From positions 1,736,001 to 1,800,000 of the forward strand of contig NZ_CP011025.1 in assembly GCF_000238395.3 (NCBI RefSeq): a stretch of 64,000 nt of DNA. The letters run 5' to 3'. A model generated the notes under the pieces. It was not told the origin of the DNA. It searched no databases and saw nothing but the letters and a program-made list of their open reading frames with translations. Below, piece after piece: positions 36,324 through 45,577 of this stretch (positions within the stretch are counted from its first letter, which is position 1; the number at the start of each line of letters is the position of its first letter). This DNA is from Pseudoalteromonas arctica A 37-1-2 (lineage in GTDB: Bacteria > Pseudomonadota > Gammaproteobacteria > Enterobacterales > Alteromonadaceae). A program made the translations under genes and the position numbers.

Positions 36324-36575
36324 TGTAGAGCTCCTTTAAGTGAAACGTGTGTGTTTCGATAATTTAACTAAAATTAGATTACCAACTCTTATATGTTTGG
36401 GCAAACCTTTGTAGATCAATAGAGTTAAATATTTAAATAAAAGAGTATTGACGGCTAAATTAAAAACACTTTGTTCTAACTTTAGACAAATTAATTGTTT
36501 TTTAAGCACTTAAACAATTAATTTAAAAAAAAAGCTTCACAAAAGGGATGGGTTTCCCTATTATGCAGGCCGTGC

Positions 36576-36666
36576 GGAGAGATGGCAGAGTGGTCGAATG
36601 CACCGGTCTTGAAAACCGGCATGGGTTTATAGCCCATCTAGGGTTCAAATCCCTATCTCTCCACCA
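36576..36666 (+). tRNA. tRNA-Ser (anticodon UGA), copy 1
   Basis: A 91-base class II tRNA with the 3' CCA encoded. The acceptor stem GGAGAGA pairs with TCTCTCC. The anticodon loop is CTTGAAA (anticodon TGA) in an ACCGGT/ACCGGC stem. The long variable arm (ATGGGTTTATAGCCCAT) and T loop GGTTCAAATCC are clear. A TATTATGC box about 20 bases upstream could be the -10. Confidence 0.97.
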
Positions 36667-36749
36667 CTTATTTAATAAGTGTGTGGTAATTAAAGTATCA
36701 TTCACTTAAATAGTTATTAGTACACTCTTACTTTTAACTTAGCAGTATC

Positions 36750-36840
36750 GGAGAGATGGCAGAGTGGTCGAATGCACCGGTCTTGAAAACCGGCATGGGT
36801 TTATAGCCCATCTAGGGTTCAAATCCCTATCTCTCCACCA
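36750..36840 (+). tRNA. tRNA-Ser (anticodon UGA), copy 2
   Basis: Identical over all 91 bases to the copy at 36576-36666. The 83 bases between them differ from any flank, so this is a clean tandem duplication of the gene. A terminator follows. Confidence 0.97.
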
Positions 36841-36851
36841 TATAACAAAAT

Positions 36852-36877
36852 AGCCCGCTAATTTAGCGGGCTTTTTT
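36852..36877 (+). terminator. Terminator of the tRNA-Ser pair
   Basis: AGCCCGCTAA (36852-36861) and TTAGCGGGCT (36863-36872) are inverted copies, with an effective 4-base loop, followed by a run of Ts. It starts 11 bases after the second tRNA. Confidence 0.88.
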
Positions 36878-37018
36878 GTGCCTGTAAAATAAATAAGTAC
36901 GAATAGAAATTGTGCGTTTTGTCATCATAAATTACGACCATAGTCTCTATTTCTAAGCTTTAGATCTTGGTGCATGCTTAATACATTAAAATTTATACTC
37001 TGTATTAAGGATTATTAG

Positions 37019-37399
37019 ATGAAACATCAACTCGCAAAAAGCGTCGCGCTTTCATTATTGTCCCCGGTAATTATTGGCAGCTTGTTAGGATTGTATTATG
37101 CACTAACGCTGCAGGGTGATTTCTTATCCGTATTTTTTCAACTGTTGATGACTGCTATCTCAAATGCACATATTGTAGGCTTAACGATGGCGGCCTTTGT
37201 TGTGCCAGGGTATTTACTAATGTTTAAGTATTCTAAAGTTAATTATTCAGGTGTATTAACGCTTGGTTTGTTAGGTGGCGCTATATTTAGTTACTTATTA
37301 AGTGCCTCAACTGGCGAGATATTTTTGATTAATAGTGTTATGTCAGCATTTGCGGCCGGACTGTTTTTATTTGGTCTTCGCAAATCGGTAAAAAAATAA
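37019..37399 (+). CDS. Hypothetical four-helix membrane protein
   Basis: A 126-residue inner-membrane protein with hydrophobic segments near residues 8-28, 35-44, 50-68, 79-92 and 100-120. It ends in a basic tail (GLRKSVKK). No motif is recognised. The ATG follows AAGGA at 8 bases. It stands alone between the tRNAs and msrC. Confidence 0.7.
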   Translation: MKHQLAKSVALSLLSPVIIGSLLGLYYALTLQGDFLSVFFQLLMTAISNAHIVGLTMAAFVVPGYLLMFKYSKVNYSGVLTLGLLGGAIFSYLLSASTGEIFLINSVMSAFAAGLFLFGLRKSVKK

Positions 37400-37527
37400 T
37401 CGCAGCATTATTAACCAAGCACGCTGATAAACGGTGCGATTTCCTTTTTTTTACCTCCAAAAGGTTCCAATTTTTCACGACAAAGAGTACCTTTAGCTAC
37501 TGTATGTTTAATAAGAAGTAGTTTGGT

Positions 37528-37986
37528 ATGCAAAAGCACGATTTTTACCAGTCATTAGTTAAGCAAACTGAATCGCTGATAGCTGGTGAATCTAATGTAA
37601 TTGCCAATTTGGCAAACATAAGCGCGCTGTTATTTACCTCTTTAGAAGATGTAAATTGGGCGGGCTTTTACTTTATGGATTCTCCTACTGAATTAGTACT
37701 TGGTCCGTTTCAAGGTAATCCTGCATGCATCCGTATTCCCGTTGGGAAAGGGGTATGTGGAACAGCTGCGGCAACCGCTGAAACACAATTAATTGAAGAT
37801 GTTCACGCTTTTGACGGGCATATAGCCTGCGATGCAGCGTCTAACTCTGAAGTGGTTGTACCTATCATGAAACATGGTAAAGTATTCGCAGTACTAGACA
37901 TTGATAGTCCAAGTATTGGCCGATTTGATGCTGATGATAAAGCTGGCCTTGAAGCATTAGTGAAATGCTTAGAGGCGAGCCTGTAA
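37528..37986 (+). CDS. msrC: GAF-domain free methionine-(R)-sulfoxide reductase
   Basis: A 152-residue GAF-fold enzyme (YebR/fRMsr) that reduces free methionine-(R)-sulfoxide in the cytoplasm. The three redox cysteines are C67 (GNPACIRI), C77 (KGVCGTAA) and C101 (HIACDAAS). Their spacing (10 and 24) equals that of E. coli C84, C94 and C118. The TAA stop overlaps the next ATG (TAATG), so it is coupled to the acidic protein, proQ and prc downstream. Confidence 0.95.
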   Translation: MQKHDFYQSLVKQTESLIAGESNVIANLANISALLFTSLEDVNWAGFYFMDSPTELVLGPFQGNPACIRIPVGKGVCGTAAATAETQLIEDVHAFDGHIACDAASNSEVVVPIMKHGKVFAVLDIDSPSIGRFDADDKAGLEALVKCLEASL

Positions 37987-38264
37987 TGAAAGATTTGCTA
38001 AATGTTCAAGACTACCTATTTGCTGTGCAAGATGTTGGCGACTGGGAAGGCGAAGAAGAGCATGTAGCGGAAACGCTCAATGATTTAATTCATATTGCAT
38101 GGGATCGTCTTCCAGATGATTCAGAATGTGAATTTATTGATGAAACAATTAATGGTATTTGGGAACACCTTCGGGGTGATATGGCTGTAATAGAAGCCGA
38201 TTTCGAAGAGTTGGTCGACTGGGTAACACACTACGTCGATTCGTCCCTTGATGAAAAGATGTGA
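37986..38264 (+). CDS. Small acidic hypothetical protein between msrC and proQ
   Basis: A 92-residue, strongly acidic cytoplasmic protein (DWEGEEEHVAETLNDLIHIAW, DDSECEFIDETINGIW, EADFEELVDWVTHYVD). It is probably all-helical, with regular tryptophans. I chose the ATG at 37986, which overlaps the msrC stop as TAATG; a longer start at 37965 lies inside msrC. It sits 15 bases before proQ, so the four genes msrC, this gene, proQ and prc look like one unit. I do not know a function. Its charge could suit binding to basic proteins, but that is speculation. Confidence 0.75.
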   Translation: MKDLLNVQDYLFAVQDVGDWEGEEEHVAETLNDLIHIAWDRLPDDSECEFIDETINGIWEHLRGDMAVIEADFEELVDWVTHYVDSSLDEKM

Positions 38265-38279
38265 AAAATAGGTTCTAAA

Positions 38280-38930
38280 ATGGAAACCACAAACAAGCTA
38301 AAAGATATTAATGAAGTGTTGGAATTTTTATATCAAGAATTCCCACAATGTTTTAAACAAAAAGATGGCATCAAGCCGCTTAAAGTAGGTATTTTTAAAG
38401 ATATTGCTGAGCGTATTGAAGGGTCTGAAAAAGTAAGTAAGACTCAAGTTCGTCAAGCGCTTAGAAAATACACGTCTAATTGGCGTTATTTAGAAGCTGT
38501 GACAAAGTCAGAGTTTCGTATTGATCTTGATGGTAATCAAGGTGAAAAAGTTGAGCAAGAGCATATCGACCATGCACAAAAAGCATTGGAAGAAAGCCGC
38601 GCTAAAATGGCAAAACGCAAAAAACAACAGCGTCCTCGCCAAGATTCTGATTCTAAATCTTTCAAGAAAAAACCAGCTCATGCTAGCAAAGCAGGCGATA
38701 AAAACGCACCTGCAGCTAACAAACCTGCTAAAGCAGCGCCCGTTAAACGTTCAGGAAAAATTGAACCTTTACCAGCAACTGAGGTCAAGGTTAATAATAA
38801 GGTTAAGGTTAAACTTGGCCAAGCACTTGTAAATGCAGTAATCACTGAAGTGAACAAAGATGACGTTCATGTTGAATTAGTGACAGGTATGCAAGTTAAA
38901 ACCAAAGCTGACAGCTTATACATCGTTTAA
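38280..38930 (+). CDS. proQ: RNA chaperone ProQ
   Basis: A 216-residue RNA-binding protein. The N-terminal FinO/ProQ domain (about 8-120: FLYQEFPQCF, KPLKVGIFKDIAER, VRQALRKYTSNWRYL) is followed by a long basic, lysine/alanine/proline-rich linker (about 118-165). The C-terminal SH3/Tudor-like domain starts at about 167 (VKVKLGQALVNAVI). ProQ binds structured sRNAs and mRNA 3' ends. It sits 26 bases before prc, the order conserved across gammaproteobacteria. Confidence 0.95.
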   Translation: METTNKLKDINEVLEFLYQEFPQCFKQKDGIKPLKVGIFKDIAERIEGSEKVSKTQVRQALRKYTSNWRYLEAVTKSEFRIDLDGNQGEKVEQEHIDHAQKALEESRAKMAKRKKQQRPRQDSDSKSFKKKPAHASKAGDKNAPAANKPAKAAPVKRSGKIEPLPATEVKVNNKVKVKLGQALVNAVITEVNKDDVHVELVTGMQVKTKADSLYIV

Positions 38931-38956
38931 GTTGTAAATAAATTAAGGAGTTGTGT

Positions 38957-40981
38957 ATGAGTAAAAAGTTTACGCTCATTCCGTTAGTTGCTGCCCTGTT
39001 TTCAGGTTCATTATTTGCTGCTGTAGAAGCCGTTACAATTGACGATTTACCCCAGCTTAAGCAAGAGAGTCAACATGGTACTGCTAGCAAACGAGTGGCT
39101 AGCTTATTTGCTCGTTCACACTATACACCGGTTCGATTTAACGATGAGCTTTCTAGTAAAGTGTACGATCGTTATATCGAATCCCTTGATTTTAATAAAA
39201 GCGTTTTCTTAGCCAGCGATATTGCTTCTTTTGAGCAATATCGTGATGACTTTGATAACGCTATTACTACCGGTAAATTAGACTTTACGTTTGATATTTT
39301 TAACTTAAGTCTTAAACGCCGTTTTGAACGTTACGAGTATTCACTTACTTTACTTGAAAAAGAAATGACGTTTGATAAAGAAGATGAATACTTTTTTGAC
39401 CGTGAAGATTCAGCATGGCCTGTGTCACAAGCTGAGCTTGATGAAATTTGGCGTGAGCGTGTAAAGTACGACGCACTGCGTTTAAAAATGACGGGTAAAG
39501 ATTGGGAAGGCATTAAAGAGGTACTAACCAAACGCTATAAAAATGCTGAAAAGCGTTTAGTACAATCTAATTCAGAAGATGCTTTTCAAATTGTTATGAA
39601 TTCGCTAGCACGCAGTATTGAGGCGCATACGTCTTATTTATCGCCACGTCGTGCAGAACAATTCAAAATGGATATGGACTTAGAGCTTGAAGGCATTGGT
39701 GCCGTACTAAGCCCTGATGAAGACTACACTGTTATTCGCAGCTTAGTGCCGGGAGGCCCTGCAGATAAAACAGATCAAATTAAAGCTGATGACCGCATTA
39801 TTGGTGTTGCCCAAGATGGCGAAGAATTTGTAGACGTAATTGGCTGGCGTTTAGATGACGTAGTTGATTTAATTAAAGGTCCTAAAGGGACTAAAGTACG
39901 TCTACAGTATTTAAAAGGTGTTGACGCTCACGGCGCACCTAAAGTTGTTGAAATCACGCGTGATAAAATTCGACTTGAAGATAGAGCGGCTAAATCAGAA
40001 GTATTTGAAGCCAAATACTCTGATTTAACAAGTAAAGTTGGCGTGATCGAAATTCCAGGCTTTTACAATAATCTTTCGAAAGATGTAAAAGTTGAGCTGG
40101 CTAAGCTTAAAGAAGAAAAAGTTGATGGTATTATTATCGACTTACGCCAAAATGGTGGTGGTTCTTTATATGAAGCAACACAATTGTCTGGTTTGTTTTT
40201 TGACCAAGGTCCAGTTGTTCAAATTCATACTTTAAATAACCGTATTGAAGAGCAAAAAGATCGTGATGGTATAACTTATTACGATGGTCCTTTAACTGTT
40301 TTAGTTGACCGTTACAGTGCCTCTGCTTCTGAAATATTTGCAGCAGCTATGCAAGATTATGGTCGTGCAGTTATTATTGGCGAACAAACTTTTGGTAAAG
40401 GTACAGTACAGCAGCACAAAGGCTTAGGCCGCGCTTACGATTTATATGATAATGCGCTGGGTAGCGTACAATATACGATTGCTAAGTTTTATCGTATTAA
40501 CGGTGGTAGTACGCAACATAAAGGTGTGATCCCTGATATTTCGTTTCCATCAGCAATCGATCCTGCAGAGTGGGGCGAAAGTAAGCAAGATAATGCACTT
40601 CCTTGGGACAGCATTGTTAAAGCGAAATACAAAAAATTAGGTAATTTAACACCTATTATTACGTACCTTGAGAAACAACACGAAGTACGAATTAAATCAG
40701 AACCAGAATTTGGTTATGTATTTAATGACATTACCTTATACAACGAAGAGAAAGACCGTAAAACTATCTCTTTAGTTGAAGCTACGCGTATTAAAGAAAA
40801 AGATGAAGGTGAAGCACGTGCACTTGTACGTACTAACGAACGTCTTAAGCGTTTAGGTAAAGATCCGGTAGAAAACTTAGACGATTTACCTGAAGTAATT
40901 GAAGAGCTTGACCCATTTTTGGAAGAAGCTGCATTAATTACTCAAGATTATATTAATTATGGTCGTATAGCTAAGAAGTAA
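38957..40981 (+). CDS. prc: Carboxy-terminal (tail-specific) protease
   Basis: A 674-residue periplasmic serine protease (Prc/Tsp) that trims and degrades proteins from the C-terminus, including cell-wall hydrolases. The signal peptide is about 1-21 (ending SLFAAVEA). A PDZ domain (about 225-310: LELEGIGAVLSPDEDYTVI) precedes the protease domain with the catalytic serine in YSASASEIF and the lysine in EQTFGKGTVQ. I chose the ATG at 38957, 6 bases after AAGGAG; an in-frame TTG at 38951 is inside the ribosome site spacing. A terminator follows. Confidence 0.96.
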   Translation: MSKKFTLIPLVAALFSGSLFAAVEAVTIDDLPQLKQESQHGTASKRVASLFARSHYTPVRFNDELSSKVYDRYIESLDFNKSVFLASDIASFEQYRDDFDNAITTGKLDFTFDIFNLSLKRRFERYEYSLTLLEKEMTFDKEDEYFFDREDSAWPVSQAELDEIWRERVKYDALRLKMTGKDWEGIKEVLTKRYKNAEKRLVQSNSEDAFQIVMNSLARSIEAHTSYLSPRRAEQFKMDMDLELEGIGAVLSPDEDYTVIRSLVPGGPADKTDQIKADDRIIGVAQDGEEFVDVIGWRLDDVVDLIKGPKGTKVRLQYLKGVDAHGAPKVVEITRDKIRLEDRAAKSEVFEAKYSDLTSKVGVIEIPGFYNNLSKDVKVELAKLKEEKVDGIIIDLRQNGGGSLYEATQLSGLFFDQGPVVQIHTLNNRIEEQKDRDGITYYDGPLTVLVDRYSASASEIFAAAMQDYGRAVIIGEQTFGKGTVQQHKGLGRAYDLYDNALGSVQYTIAKFYRINGGSTQHKGVIPDISFPSAIDPAEWGESKQDNALPWDSIVKAKYKKLGNLTPIITYLEKQHEVRIKSEPEFGYVFNDITLYNEEKDRKTISLVEATRIKEKDEGEARALVRTNERLKRLGKDPVENLDDLPEVIEELDPFLEEAALITQDYINYGRIAKK

Positions 40982-41000
40982 CAACTGGTTTTACCTCTAT

Positions 41001-41026
41001 AAAAAAGGCGCATTAGCGCCTTTTTT
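41001..41026 (+). terminator. Terminator of prc
   Basis: AAAAAAGGCGC / GCGCCTTTTTT, an 11-bp stem with a 4-base loop, ending in a T run. It lies 20 bases after the prc stop. Confidence 0.9.
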
Positions 41027-41072
41027 ACTACCTAAAATTTACTAAATTGTTATAATATTTGATTACATAAAG

Positions 41073-41086
41073 TTGAGCTAGATCAA
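41073..41086. promoter_or_regulatory. FNR/CRP-type palindrome upstream of the NhaC-like antiporter
   Basis: TTGAGCTAGATCAA matches the FNR consensus TTGAT-N4-ATCAA at nine of ten fixed positions. It lies 77 bases before the start codon, a usual position for an activator site. The regulator is inferred. Confidence 0.45.
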
Positions 41087-41162
41087 TCATGCTCAATTAA
41101 TGCGCTTTACGTGCTAAAAATAATAATTAAACACACAGTAAGTGTGTCTAGGAGTCTCTACT

Positions 41163-42626
41163 TTGAAGCTATTGGATGACAAACCAATCAAGCCCGCCTC
41201 GTTTTTTGATGCATTAATTCCTATCTCTGTATTAATTTGTTTACTTGGTGCTGCAGTTTACTTATTTGGTGATAACTCTTCATCAGGCCCTAACCAAATT
41301 GCACTTTTATTTGCTACTTTTGCAGCGGCTTTAATTGGGCTTAAAAACGGTTATACATGGAAAAAATTAGAACAAGCTATGATCGAAGGTATAACGCTTT
41401 CACTTGGCGCTATCCTAATTTTACTTATGGTAGGTGCGTTAATTGGCACTTGGCTACTTTCTGGAACTGTACCAACTTTAATTTATTATGGCTTGCAAGT
41501 TATAAACCCAAGTTGGTTTTATGCAGCGAGTTGTTTAATTTGTGGCATTGTAGCTATGAGTATAGGTAGTTCTTGGACTACTGCCGCTACGATAGGTGTT
41601 GCTTTATTAGGCGTTGCAACGGGTCTTGGACTTGAACAAACAGTTACAGCAGGCGCTGTTATATCTGGCGCGTACTTTGGTGATAAGTTAAGCCCGCTGT
41701 CTGAAACAACCAATTTAGCGCCAGCAGTTGTAGGCGCTGATTTATTTGAGCATATTCAACATATGCTGTGGACGACAGTACCAAGTTTTGTAATTGCACT
41801 GATTATATTTATATTCATGGGCTTTAATGCAACTGCTTCAAGCGAAGCGGGGCGTATTGATGAAATAACGGCTATTTTACAGCAAAACTTTAATATTGGT
41901 TTTGAAATGCTAATCCCGCTAATTGTACTTTTAGTTTTAGCGATTAAAAAAATGCCAGCCTTTCCTGCTATCTCTATCGGTGCTGTTGTGGGCGCTGTTT
42001 GGGCCATGTTGTTTCAATCTGATTTAATTGCTAGCCAAATTGATGTTTCTCAAGGGCAGCTAGTTGGCTATTTTAAGCTTGTTTGGACGACGTTTTTTGA
42101 TGGTTTTAGCATAAGTACAGGCGATGACAAAATGGACTCCCTACTCAGTGGTGGCGGTATGTCCGGAATGCTTACAACCACATGGCTTATTATGACTGCA
42201 CTGATGTTTGGTGCCATTATGGAAAAAACAGGCCTTTTGGATATTTTTGTTAAAAGCATACTTAAAATAGCTAAAAGTACGGGATCGTTAATTGCGGCAA
42301 CAATAGCAACGTGTATTGGTACTAACGTGATAGCGGCCGATCAATATATTGCAATTGTTGTACCTGGTCGTATGTTTAAAGATGAATATGAAAAACGAGG
42401 TTTGAAGCCTGTTAACTTATCTCGTACATTGGAAGATGGCGGTACAATTACCAGCCCACTAATTCCATGGAACACGTGTGGCGCATATATGCAAAGCGTT
42501 TTACTAATAAATCCTTTTGATTATGCACTCTACGCTTTCTTTAACTTAATTAACCCTGTTTTAGCGGTGGTTTATGCCTACTTGGGCATTAAAATTTTAC
42601 GTATTAAGCCAAAACAATCCGCCTAA
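41163..42626 (+). CDS. NhaC-family Na+/H+ antiporter
   Basis: A 487-residue inner-membrane antiporter with about twelve helices, of the NhaC family. Characteristic stretches are GSSWTTAATIGVALLGVATG, GAYFGDKLSPLSETTNLAPA and DGGTITSPLIPWNTCGAYM; the polar residues in these re-entrant segments form the ion path. It exchanges Na+ for H+ and would serve a marine cell in sodium and pH balance. I chose the TTG at 41163, which follows AGGAG by 8 bases; an in-frame GTG at 41142 precedes that ribosome site. A hairpin follows, directly before pepN. Confidence 0.92.
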   Translation: MKLLDDKPIKPASFFDALIPISVLICLLGAAVYLFGDNSSSGPNQIALLFATFAAALIGLKNGYTWKKLEQAMIEGITLSLGAILILLMVGALIGTWLLSGTVPTLIYYGLQVINPSWFYAASCLICGIVAMSIGSSWTTAATIGVALLGVATGLGLEQTVTAGAVISGAYFGDKLSPLSETTNLAPAVVGADLFEHIQHMLWTTVPSFVIALIIFIFMGFNATASSEAGRIDEITAILQQNFNIGFEMLIPLIVLLVLAIKKMPAFPAISIGAVVGAVWAMLFQSDLIASQIDVSQGQLVGYFKLVWTTFFDGFSISTGDDKMDSLLSGGGMSGMLTTTWLIMTALMFGAIMEKTGLLDIFVKSILKIAKSTGSLIAATIATCIGTNVIAADQYIAIVVPGRMFKDEYEKRGLKPVNLSRTLEDGGTITSPLIPWNTCGAYMQSVLLINPFDYALYAFFNLINPVLAVVYAYLGIKILRIKPKQSA

Positions 42627-42630
42627 TTTT

Positions 42631-42664
42631 AAACAGCTCCTTTTAACTTAAAAGGAGCTGTTTT
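42631..42664 (+). terminator. Hairpin terminator between nhaC-like gene and pepN
   Basis: AAACAGCTCCTTTT (42631-42644) pairs with AAAAGGAGCTGTTT (42650-42663) and a T run ends it. The pepN ribosome site (GGAG, 42665-42668) follows immediately, so the terminator forms the pepN leader. Confidence 0.8.
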
Positions 42665-42673
42665 GGAGTATCT

Positions 42674-45268
42674 ATGACTGAATCAAGTAAACCTCAAGCA
42701 CAATATCTTAAAGACTATAAAGCTCCTGATTTTTTAATTGACCACACAGAGCTAACCTTTGACTTACAGCCATTATCAACCAAAGTAAGCTCTTTGCTAA
42801 CGCTTACGCGTGTTGGTGATAAAAAAGCACCTTTAGTGCTTGATGGTATTGATTTACGCTTACTGTCTTTATCTATTGATACGGTTGATATAACTGATTA
42901 TGAAATTATTGGCGAGCAGCTAATAATTAATAACCTACCGGATAGTTGTCAATTAAGTATTGTGACCGAGATATCGCCTGAGACGAATACTTCTTTAGAG
43001 GGTTTGTATTTATCAGGTGGCGCGTATTGCACGCAGTGTGAAGCGCAGGGTTTTAGAAAGATCACCTATTACATGGATCGCCCTGATGTACTTGCCACGT
43101 TTGATGTAACTATTATTGCCGATAAAAAGTATCTACAACTTCTTTCTAATGGTAATCAAGTAGACAGTGGTGAAACACAAGATGGTCGTCATTTTGTTAA
43201 ATGGCAAGACCCATTTAAAAAGCCGAGCTATTTATTTGCACTTGTAGCGGGCGATTTTGATGTTTTAAAAGATACGTACACGACTAAAAGCGGCAGAGAT
43301 GTAGAATTAGCATTGTTTGTTGATAAAGGTAATTTATCTAAAACCCCCCATGCTATTGCCTCACTCAAAAAGGCAATGCAGTGGGATGAAGAACGCTTTA
43401 ATTTAGAGTATGACCTTGATATTTATATGATTGTAGCCGTCGATTTTTTCAACATGGGCGCGATGGAAAATAAAGGGCTAAACGTTTTTAATAGTAAATG
43501 CGTATTAGCTAATCAAGAAACAGCCACAGATAAAGACTACCATACGATTGAATCCATTGTAGGGCATGAGTACTTTCATAACTGGACAGGTAACCGAGTT
43601 ACTTGTAGAGATTGGTTTCAGTTATCGCTAAAAGAAGGGTTAACTGTATTTAGAGACCAAGAGTTCAGTAGTGATTTAGGCTCTCGTGCACTTAACCGAA
43701 TTGATGCGGTCAAAGTTATGCGTACGCATCAGTTTAGCGAAGATGCAGGCCCTATGGCTCACCCAATTCGCCCTGAGAAAGTTATTGAAATGAATAACTT
43801 TTATACAGTAACTGTATACGATAAAGGTGCTGAAGTTATCCGTATGATGCACACATTACTGGGTGAAACTAACTTTCAAAAAGGGATGACGCTTTACTTT
43901 GAGCGCCACGATGGGCAAGCAGTTACATGTGATGACTTTGTAAGTGCGATGAGCGATGCATCAGGTGTTGATTTAGAGCAATTTAAACAATGGTACAGCC
44001 AATCAGGTACACCGCGTTTAAATGCAATTCAAGAATTTGATAGCAGCTCAAATACATACACTTTGACAATCGAGCAAACAGCGCCAGCTAATCAGCCAGA
44101 GAATAAAAAGCTTCATATACCTTTTGCTATTGAACTACTTGATGCCAATGGACAAAGTATTGCCCTGCAATATAAAGGTAAAAAGCTAGATCATGTACTC
44201 GATGTAACTAATGCGACTCAAACATTTAGCTTTGATAATATTTTAGAAAAGCCTGTTGCGGTTTTACTCGAAGACTTTTCTGCACCTTGTATTTTAAACC
44301 AGCAAACAACAGAGCCCGAACTATTGCATATTATGCGTTTTGCGCGCAGTGATTTTTCACGTTGGGATGCACAACAGCAGCTATTCATTAAGGCGATTAA
44401 ATCTCAAATCACCGATGCAACGAATAGCGTATTAAGCAGCGAAATTATAAATGCGCTACGTGTACTTATAAACACTAAAGAGGGCGATTTAGCTTTAATT
44501 GCAGAGCTGTTTAAATTGCCGAGTTTTGACACTTTAGCTGCTGAATTTGATGTAATACCTGTAGATGACATTATTGAAATAACAGAAAAGTTTGAGCAAC
44601 AAATTGCTGATGAACTTGCTGATGAGCTTCTTAGTTGTTACGAATCTCTTGGAGATGATGGCAGTATAAGTGCAAGCGCTGTTGCGAATCGTGCTTTAAA
44701 GCAAATATGTCTGCACTACCTTGCTAAAACACAAAGTCCAGAAGCTGTAACCTTTATTAAAGAAGCTGCAAGCTCGACTAATATGACTAATGTACTTGGT
44801 GCCCTAAGCGCTGTGGTAAAAGCTTCACACCCTGTTAGAGATGAGCTTTTGAGTCATTTTGATAGTCAGTGGCGTCATGATGTTTTAGTCATGGATAAGT
44901 GGTTTGCACTGCAAGCTATGCAATCAGGCAGTACTGCTATAGATGATATTAAGGCACTTTACGAACACCCGTGTTTTGATTTTTCAAATCCTAACCGTGT
45001 ACGTGCACTTGTAGGAAGTTTTAGCCACTTTAATACAGCACAATTTCATCGAGCAGATGCTCAAGGCTATGCGTTATTAGGTGATTTATTAATAAAACTT
45101 AATGCAATTAATCCACAAAATGCATCGCGTATGCTAACACCGTTTATGTCGTGGAAGCGTTACGATGATGTACGCTCACAAGCAATGAAACTGCAATTAC
45201 AGCGCTTAGCCAATTTAGATGGCCTAAGTGCTGACTTGTATGAAAAGGTTGAAAAAGCGCTCGCATAA
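42674..45268 (+). CDS. pepN: Aminopeptidase N
   Basis: An 864-residue M1 zinc aminopeptidase of the cytoplasm, which removes N-terminal residues in general peptide turnover. The exopeptidase motif is GAMENKGLN, the zinc motif HEYFH is at 298-302, and the third ligand is E321 in LKEGLTVFRDQEF. The DUF3458 and C-terminal helical domains (about 440-864) complete the E. coli-type PepN layout. The ATG lies 5 bases after GGAG. DUF2835 follows directly at the stop codon. Confidence 0.97.
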   Translation: MTESSKPQAQYLKDYKAPDFLIDHTELTFDLQPLSTKVSSLLTLTRVGDKKAPLVLDGIDLRLLSLSIDTVDITDYEIIGEQLIINNLPDSCQLSIVTEISPETNTSLEGLYLSGGAYCTQCEAQGFRKITYYMDRPDVLATFDVTIIADKKYLQLLSNGNQVDSGETQDGRHFVKWQDPFKKPSYLFALVAGDFDVLKDTYTTKSGRDVELALFVDKGNLSKTPHAIASLKKAMQWDEERFNLEYDLDIYMIVAVDFFNMGAMENKGLNVFNSKCVLANQETATDKDYHTIESIVGHEYFHNWTGNRVTCRDWFQLSLKEGLTVFRDQEFSSDLGSRALNRIDAVKVMRTHQFSEDAGPMAHPIRPEKVIEMNNFYTVTVYDKGAEVIRMMHTLLGETNFQKGMTLYFERHDGQAVTCDDFVSAMSDASGVDLEQFKQWYSQSGTPRLNAIQEFDSSSNTYTLTIEQTAPANQPENKKLHIPFAIELLDANGQSIALQYKGKKLDHVLDVTNATQTFSFDNILEKPVAVLLEDFSAPCILNQQTTEPELLHIMRFARSDFSRWDAQQQLFIKAIKSQITDATNSVLSSEIINALRVLINTKEGDLALIAELFKLPSFDTLAAEFDVIPVDDIIEITEKFEQQIADELADELLSCYESLGDDGSISASAVANRALKQICLHYLAKTQSPEAVTFIKEAASSTNMTNVLGALSAVVKASHPVRDELLSHFDSQWRHDVLVMDKWFALQAMQSGSTAIDDIKALYEHPCFDFSNPNRVRALVGSFSHFNTAQFHRADAQGYALLGDLLIKLNAINPQNASRMLTPFMSWKRYDDVRSQAMKLQLQRLANLDGLSADLYEKVEKALA

Positions 45269-45490
45269 ATGATTGAGTATTATTTTACCTTAAGATTGAG
45301 CTATAACGAGTGCATGGATTACTACCATGGCCGTTTTAGCTCTTTACAAGTTGTAGAGGATGGCGGTAAAACAATTCGTTTTGCTGCTACGCATTTGAGG
45401 CCCTTCATTTCGAGCTTGGGTGTACGTGGCCGTTTTAGACTCTTATTAACCCCCGAAAACAAGTTCATCCGCCTAGAGCGAGTGGCCTGA
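45269..45490 (+). CDS. DUF2835 family protein
   Basis: A 73-residue soluble protein recognised as DUF2835, common after pepN in Alteromonadales and Vibrionales. Its features are YYFTLRLSYNECMDYYHG, QVVEDGGKTIRFAATHLRPF and GVRGRFRLLLTPENKF. Its ATG begins directly after the pepN stop, so it is probably co-translated. It has no known function. Confidence 0.9.
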   Translation: MIEYYFTLRLSYNECMDYYHGRFSSLQVVEDGGKTIRFAATHLRPFISSLGVRGRFRLLLTPENKFIRLERVA

Positions 45491-45577
45491 CACTCGGTTT
45501 TTATGTTATATATACATAAAAATATTGTATTTTTGTTAATTTCAATTTGTCCTATTGTTAAATTACGTGTATAAATT

